Both the position numbers and the translations under genes were made by a program. A stretch of DNA of 56,077 nucleotides from Flavobacteriaceae bacterium (GTDB lineage: Bacteria; Bacteroidota; Bacteroidia; Flavobacteriales; Flavobacteriaceae): contig JADHLZ010000008.1 of the NCBI GenBank assembly GCA_016780345.1, forward strand, positions 1 through 56,077, given 5' to 3'. Under the pieces are notes generated by a model. The model was not told the origin of the DNA. It saw only the letters and a list, made by a program, of their open reading frames with translations, and did no database searches. Positions 52,178-56,077 of this stretch are shown here, piece after piece. Position 1 is the stretch's first letter; each line of letters opens with the position of its first letter.

Positions 52178-53011
52178 CTAATTCTTAATTTGATTATTAA
52201 TTATTTCTAAAAACCTTAGAGCTAATAGATTTGAAAATTTTTTTTTTCTATAATTAGTAATAGGTGTAATTCCTGAAATAGTATTGGTCATCCAAATTTC
52301 ATCTCCAGATAACAATTCAAAAGGTGAAAAATTTTCCTCAATTATTGAAATATCAGGTACTAATTTAGAAAAACTTAATATTTTTTTTCTCATTATTCCT
52401 TTTAAACAACCCGAAGATAAAGGAGGTGTTTTAATATTATTATTTTTTACAAAAAATAAATTACCATTATAAAATTCTACAACATTTTTCTCATGATTAA
52501 GTAAAATACAGTTATCTAATCCATTTTCTTTAGCAAAAATTCCAGCTAAAACATTAATTATTTTATTATTTGTCTTTAAATTGGAAAGTAAGTCATTATT
52601 CATATAATAATCCTTAAAAAGATCAACCTTGTAATTAGCCTCACTTATTTCATATAAATTATTTGAATCTGTTTTAACATTAATAATAAAATTTGGAAGC
52701 ATTGAATTAGGACTGTACAAACCTCCACCAGATCTATATACTGATAATCTAATTCTTCCAGAAAAGTTAGAACTTATCTTACTAAATGTATTTTCAATAT
52801 GTAATTTGAAAAACTCAGGTGTATAATTTAATGGGATTTCTAATCTAATTACCCTTAAAGATGACATTAATCTCAAATAATGATCTTCCCAAAAAATAAT
52901 TTTATTGTTAATTACTTTTATCGTTTCAAATACACAGTCTCCGTATAAAAACCCTCTATTTAATAAATTAGGTTCATTACCTTCGAAAATTTTACCATTA
53001 TAATTAATCAT
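52178..53011 (-). CDS. Class IV aminotransferase (BCAT/PabC-like)
   Basis: This 277-residue PLP enzyme of the class IV fold begins MINYNGKIFEGNEPNLLNRG and has FLYGDCVFETIKV. The catalytic lysine is probably in NLKTNNKIINVLAG, and LSSGCLKGIMRKKIL is a further motif. It may be a 4-amino-4-deoxychorismate lyase (pabC, folate) or a branched-chain aminotransferase. The sequence alone does not decide, although its divergence and length favour PabC. The START-like gene lies 6 bases upstream on the same strand. Confidence 0.83.
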   Translation of the reverse strand: MINYNGKIFEGNEPNLLNRGFLYGDCVFETIKVINNKIIFWEDHYLRLMSSLRVIRLEIPLNYTPEFFKLHIENTFSKISSNFSGRIRLSVYRSGGGLYSPNSMLPNFIINVKTDSNNLYEISEANYKVDLFKDYYMNNDLLSNLKTNNKIINVLAGIFAKENGLDNCILLNHEKNVVEFYNGNLFFVKNNNIKTPPLSSGCLKGIMRKKILSFSKLVPDISIIEENFSPFELLSGDEIWMTNTISGITPITNYRKKKFSNLLALRFLEIINNQIKN

Positions 53012-53017
53012 GAATTG

Positions 53018-53410
53018 TTATGAGGATCCAACTAGTTTTTTTAAGTCTGTAATTTGACTCTCCCAAAGCATTTTAGATTCCTCAATCTCGTCTTCATAAG
53101 CAAAGTCAGTTATCATTAATGATACATCTTTTGTTATTTCATCTACTACTATTCTAATTTCAAAAAAACATTTATCCTGATCATCTGAATCATCCATCCA
53201 TCTAAACCTAACAAGGGTATCAGATTTTGAAGAAATCAAATCTGCTTTTTCTTCAAAACCGTCCCATATAAATATAAAGGACTTTCCTCTAGAATTTACA
53301 TCATCTGCAAACCATTCACATAGACCAGATGCTGAAGAAATATACTGATATAACATACTTGGTGAGGCATGTATTGGAAATTCAATTTCAAACTTTTTTT
53401 TTGATTCCAT
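53018..53410 (-). CDS. START-like domain protein (SRPBCC family)
   Basis: This 130-residue protein of a Bacteroidota-specific START-like family has FEIEFPIHASPSMLYQYISS, SGLCEWFADDVNSRGKSFIF and the ending ESKMLWESQITDLKKLVG. It should bind a hydrophobic ligand or act as a chaperone-like cup (AHSA1 fold); the ligand is unknown. The first gene of a minus-strand pair, it is followed by the aminotransferase after 6 bases. On the far side lies the tRNA-Met promoter. Confidence 0.82.
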   Translation of the reverse strand: MESKKKFEIEFPIHASPSMLYQYISSASGLCEWFADDVNSRGKSFIFIWDGFEEKADLISSKSDTLVRFRWMDDSDDQDKCFFEIRIVVDEITKDVSLMITDFAYEDEIEESKMLWESQITDLKKLVGSS

Positions 53411-53474
53411 AAAATAGCAATATATAGATTAAATTAATTCTACAAAAAGAATTTTAAATATTTTTTACTCATAG

Positions 53475-53505
53475 TTTGAGCCTTTATAATTTGTTTATAT
53501 ATTTA
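53475..53505 (+). promoter_or_regulatory. tRNA-Met promoter
   Basis: TTTG (53475-53478), 19 nt, TATATTTA (53498-53505), 15 bases upstream of the tRNA. The -7 box has one mismatch to TAnnTTTG. Spacing and position match the promoter of the tRNA-Lys cluster. Confidence 0.6.
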
Positions 53506-53520
53506 CGCGCATTTTATGAT

Positions 53521-53594
53521 GGCGAGATAGCTCAGTCGGTTAGAGCGTCGGATTCATAACCCGGAGGTCGGGAGTTCAAGTCTCCCTCTCGCTA
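53521..53594 (+). tRNA. tRNA-Met (anticodon CAT)
   Basis: This 74-base cloverleaf has acceptor GGCGAGA pairing with TCTCGCT (a G-U pair at the end), D-stem GCTC/GAGC, loop TTCATAA with anticodon CAT, T-stem GGGAG/CTCCC and discriminator A. The anticodon stem TCGGA/CCCGG has an A-C mismatch next to the loop. The end base pair and general look suit an elongator Met tRNA; tRNA-Ile with a modified CAT anticodon cannot be fully ruled out. Confidence 0.88.
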
Positions 53595-53601
53595 CTACAA
53601 C

Positions 53602-53638
53602 ACTAAAAACAGTTGTTCTATTTAGTCTAACTTTTTTT
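53602..53638 (+). terminator. Probable terminator of tRNA-Met
   Basis: ACTAAA (53602-53607) pairs with TTTAGT (53621-53626), with an inner AAC/GTT pairing, followed by a run of seven T (53632-53638). It begins 8 bases after the tRNA. The stem is weak and AT-rich. Confidence 0.5.
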
Positions 53639-53820
53639 AAATTTCACATACGATTAATTTAAAAATCCTATATTTTTAAACATTAATAAATCAGAGAATA
53701 AAACATTTTTAAAAATCATTATACTAATTTTAAAAAAATAAAAAACTTAGATCTGTTAAAAGTGATATTATTTTTAGAAATGATGTTATAAAAAAAAAAA
53801 TTGTAATATAAAAAAAGCTT
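53639..53820. other. Gene-free AT-rich spacer before hisS end
   Basis: About 180 bases between the tRNA-Met terminator and the hisS stop, the longest non-coding stretch in the window. It is made up almost entirely of A and T with several homopolymer runs. I see no reading frame, RNA fold or repeat I can defend here. Confidence 0.6.
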
Positions 53821-55182
53821 TCACCTTTTTATTACGGCTTCTATAAACTCGTTAAGTTGGTAATTTAATTGTTCTCCAGTTAACATGTTTTTTAGTAAAA
53901 CTATCCCGTTTTTTCTTTCATTATCTCCAAAAATAATTACCGTAGAAACATTATGTTTATCTGCGTAATTAAATTGTTTATTTAGTTTAACGTTATCAGG
54001 ATAAATCAAAACTTCTCTATTTTTATTTCTAATTTCATCAATATAAGGTGATATAAATTTCAAGTTATCAATACCAAAATTTGCTACCATAAACTCAAAG
54101 CTTTTATCTAAATATTCTGGGAATAAATTACTTTCTTCCAATAATAAATAGATTCGATCGAGTCCAAATGAAATACCAACACCACTCATATTATTTAAAT
54201 TGAACTTGGATGTTAAATCATCATATCTACCACCACCTCCAATTGACCCAATTCTAGTGTTTGTTTTTGATGAAACTTCAATAATTGTTCCAGTATAATA
54301 GTTTAAACCTCGGGCTAATCTTAGATCAAATTTAAGATCATTAACCAAATTATTAGATGAGAAAAAATTTAATATTTGATCGATTTCATCGATTGCTAAA
54401 ATCGAATCAGAATTTTTTATAAATATTTTTTTTAAGTATGTTAAATCAAATTCTTTCTCTGATAAAATATTTTTTAATTGTTTTTCGGAAAAATTTGAGG
54501 AAATTAATTTTATTTCCTCTAATACTTTATCTACACCAATTTTATCAATCTTATCTAAAGCACTTATAAATTTCATTATATTTTTATCTGCACCAAAATG
54601 GCAAGCTAATCCTTTTAGAATTCCTCTATGATTAATTTTTAAAACTAGATCTTTAAAGCCTAATTGATTAAAAATAGAGTCGTACATTTTAATCAACTCA
54701 ATTTCTTGAATTATAGAATTACTTCCTATAACATCTGCATCACATTGTGTAAACTCTTGAAAACGTCCATGTTGAGGACGATCTGCTCTCCAAACATTTT
54801 GTATTTGAAATCGTTTAAATGGAAATATGATTTCATTTTGATGTTGAGACACAAACCTAGCTAGAGGAACAGTCAAATCGTATTTTAGACCTTTTTCGGA
54901 GACAGATCTAACAAAGGAATTTAAATCACCTGATTGGAGTGAAAGAATATCAGCTTTTTTTACTTTATCACCTGAATTTAAAATTTTAAATACAAGTTTA
55001 TCTCCCTCACTTCCATACTTATCGAGAAGAGTTGAACTTTTCTCTAAAGCAGGAGTCTCTATTTCAGAAAATCCAAAATTTTTAAAATTCCTTCTTAAAA
55101 TATTAATAATATAATTTCGCTTAGAAAGTTCTAGTGGAAGAAAATCCCTAGTACCTTTTGGATTTAAAGGTGATATTGACAT
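53821..55182 (-). CDS. hisS: Histidyl-tRNA synthetase
   Basis: HisS charges tRNA-His. The 453-residue class II synthetase begins with PLNPKGTRDFLP. It carries the motif YDLTVPLARFV, motif 2 FKRFQIQNVWRADRPQHGRF, FTQCDADVIGS, and the HisA/HisB signatures LARGLNYYTGTI and GSIGGGGRYDDL, then an anticodon-binding domain at the C-terminus. It is a bacterial-type enzyme with the usual length. It lies 72 bases downstream of rplI, behind the terminator-like hairpin, so it is probably transcribed separately, although I find no strong promoter. Confidence 0.97.
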   Translation of the reverse strand: MSISPLNPKGTRDFLPLELSKRNYIINILRRNFKNFGFSEIETPALEKSSTLLDKYGSEGDKLVFKILNSGDKVKKADILSLQSGDLNSFVRSVSEKGLKYDLTVPLARFVSQHQNEIIFPFKRFQIQNVWRADRPQHGRFQEFTQCDADVIGSNSIIQEIELIKMYDSIFNQLGFKDLVLKINHRGILKGLACHFGADKNIMKFISALDKIDKIGVDKVLEEIKLISSNFSEKQLKNILSEKEFDLTYLKKIFIKNSDSILAIDEIDQILNFFSSNNLVNDLKFDLRLARGLNYYTGTIIEVSSKTNTRIGSIGGGGRYDDLTSKFNLNNMSGVGISFGLDRIYLLLEESNLFPEYLDKSFEFMVANFGIDNLKFISPYIDEIRNKNREVLIYPDNVKLNKQFNYADKHNVSTVIIFGDNERKNGIVLLKNMLTGEQLNYQLNEFIEAVIKR

Positions 55183-55202
55183 AAATTGTTATATAAAACA
55201 AA

Positions 55203-55230
55203 TATCTGATTTTTTTAATAAAATCAGATA
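55203..55230 (-). terminator. Hairpin terminator after rpsF-rpsR-rplI
   Basis: TATCTGATTTT (55203-55213) and AAAATCAGATA (55220-55230) form a perfect 11-bp stem with a 6-base loop, 24 bases after the rplI stop on the minus strand. T-rich bases follow in the direction of transcription. It probably ends the ribosomal operon before hisS. Confidence 0.65.
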
Positions 55231-55254
55231 AAAAAATTATACAAACAAATAAAA

Positions 55255-55707
55255 CTAGTCTTCTTCTTTTACGACTTCAAAAGAAAACTCTTGAATTACA
55301 TTTCTATGTAATCTTAACGAAGCATTGTAAGTTCCAATTCTTTTTACAGTACCACCTTGAACTTTAATGATCTTTTTATCAAAATCAAAACCTAAATTAG
55401 ATAATTTTTCACTTAAATCAGAGTTTGATATGGAGCCAAATAATTTACCACCATTTCCAGACTTTGCGCTAATTGTTATTTCAAGGTTTAATAGCTTTTT
55501 AGCAATTTTATTAGCTTCTTCAATTTCTTTCTTTTCTTTAAATTCTCTTTGCTTAATATTTTCGGCTAATACTTTTTTAGCAGATGGAGTTGCTAAAACT
55601 GCAAATCCTTGGGGAATTAAATAATTTCTTCCATATCCGTTTTTAACAGAAACAATATCATCTTTAAATCCCAGGTTGGGCACATCATTTTTTAAAATTA
55701 ATTCCAT
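55255..55707 (-). CDS. rplI: 50S ribosomal protein L9
   Basis: L9 spans the L1 side of the large subunit and helps maintain reading frame. The 150-residue protein has the N-terminal motif MELILKNDVPNLGFKDDIV, VKNGYGRNYLIPQGFAVLA, a central helix and the C-terminal domain with KLFGSISNSDLSEKL. It is the last gene of rpsF-rpsR-rplI. A hairpin after the stop looks like a terminator. Confidence 0.97.
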   Translation of the reverse strand: MELILKNDVPNLGFKDDIVSVKNGYGRNYLIPQGFAVLATPSAKKVLAENIKQREFKEKKEIEEANKIAKKLLNLEITISAKSGNGGKLFGSISNSDLSEKLSNLGFDFDKKIIKVQGGTVKRIGTYNASLRLHRNVIQEFSFEVVKEED

Positions 55708-55712
55708 AATAA

Positions 55713-56006
55713 TTATTTTAACATGTCTGCTTGATAAGGTAATAATGCTAGGTGTCTTGCTCGCTTTACAGCAACAGAAACTTTTCTTTGATATTTTAGA
55801 GAGGTACCTGTTAATCTTCTAGGCAGAATCTTTCCTTGTTCATTAATAAACCTTAAAAGAAAATCTGGATCTTTGTAATCAACATATTTAATACCAGATC
55901 TTTTAAACATACAATATTTCTTGTTGTTTTTAGTTGCGATATCAAGTGGAGTTAAGTATCTAATTTCTCCCTGATTTGAATTTTCTGCTTTTTCTAATGT
56001 TGACAT
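55713..56006 (-). CDS. rpsR: 30S ribosomal protein S18
   Basis: S18 binds the platform of the small subunit with S6. The 97-residue protein has [24 protein letters not shown], then [21 protein letters not shown] and [20 protein letters not shown], the family core. The extra N-terminal stretch is common in Bacteroidota. It starts 2 bases after the rpsF stop and is followed by rplI after 5 bases. Confidence 0.97.
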   Translation of the reverse strand: MSTLEKAENSNQGEIRYLTPLDIATKNNKKYCMFKRSGIKYVDYKDPDFLLRFINEQGKILPRRLTGTSLKYQRKVSVAVKRARHLALLPYQADMLK

Positions 56007-56008
56007 AA

Positions 56009-56077
56009 TTATGTTTTTTTAGTATTTCTTTCTCTTCTCTTTACAGACCAAGCTTTAGCATATTTGTCTAGCTTAAC
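56009..56077 (-). CDS. rpsF: 30S ribosomal protein S6 (C-terminal end only)
   Basis: The last 22 codons of a minus-strand gene enter from the right edge: [18 protein letters not shown], then TKKT and TAA at 56009-56011. The basic ending and the position directly upstream of rpsR identify it as S6, which pairs with S18 on the 30S platform. The start lies outside the window. Confidence 0.82.
   Translation of the reverse strand, partial: VKLDKYAKAWSVKRRERNTKKT

Noticed and set aside
53639-53820. Small RNA or short gene in the tRNA-Met to hisS spacer
   Set aside because: No stable fold, promoter or conserved-looking frame; the sequence is nearly all A and T.
1-56077. CRISPR arrays, insertion sequences, prophage or toxin-antitoxin pairs
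   Set aside because: No regularly spaced repeats, transposase, integrase, phage or paired toxin genes were found on either strand.

Overview
The window is a gene-dense, AT-rich stretch (about 30% G+C by eye, not computed) of what looks like a streamlined marine Flavobacteriia (Bacteroidota) chromosome. The evidence is: lineage-typical families (DUF4290, DUF4249, DUF6095, DUF2911, the START-like protein, a split transketolase); promoters of the Bacteroidota type (TTG or TTTG, about 17-20 nt, then TAnnTTTG); little sign of Shine-Dalgarno sites; carotenoid and photolyase genes suited to sunlit water; and almost no spacer DNA, with many ATGA, TAATG or TTGA junctions and convergent genes that overlap at their stops. 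I see no insertion sequence, prophage, CRISPR array or other sign of recent transfer, and no gene-free stretch longer than 300 bases.

Layout. 1-5.9 kb: a two-gene 5'-nucleotidase, then ligA, prmC, an acetyltransferase, ribD and a thioesterase. 6-12.9 kb: dnaA, an RsmI-like methylase, a lysozyme-like protein, mltG, dapF, an HtrA protease and trmD. 13-18.9 kb: rplS, icd, then a TonB receptor / DUF4249 lipoprotein / murQ / DUF6095 operon. 18.9-22.1 kb: thrS-infC-rpmI-rplT behind a clear promoter. 22.1-27.8 kb (minus strand): dnaB, accA, a DMT transporter, an LptF/G permease and tgt. 27.9-32.8 kb: split transketolase, an outer-membrane barrel, an FKBP lipoprotein, an S4 protein, a phosphoribosyltransferase and aroK. 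32.8-35.9 kb: two tandem tRNA-Lys and one tRNA-Leu, followed after only 15 nt by crtI-crtB-crtZ. 35.9-43.5 kb: ribH, a TPR protein, recF-DUF721, ndk, a DUF2520 protein, kdsC, a frameshifted maf, a 29-residue membrane ORF, a sodium:solute symporter and DUF2911. 43.6-47.8 kb: SRPBCC / SDR / photolyase / photolyase-related / DUF2805. 47.8-56.1 kb: murA, DUF4290, DUF493, an AAA ATPase, fmt, YqgE, an aminotransferase, a START-like protein, tRNA-Met, hisS and the 3' end of rpsF-rpsR-rplI.

Functional themes are DNA replication and repair (dnaA, dnaB, ligA, recF, DciA-like, photolyases), translation (trmD, thrS, infC, fmt, hisS, ribosomal proteins, tRNAs), envelope and peptidoglycan metabolism (murA, murQ, mltG, dapF, LptF/G, kdsC) and light or oxidative protection (crt genes, photolyase cluster).

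No wholly new system is obvious. The items most worth following are: the maf frame break at an A9 run; the 29-codon membrane ORF next to it; the five-gene photolyase cluster, whose second photolyase appears to have lost its Fe-S ligands; the crt genes placed behind a tRNA promoter; and the TonB/DUF4249/murQ operon.
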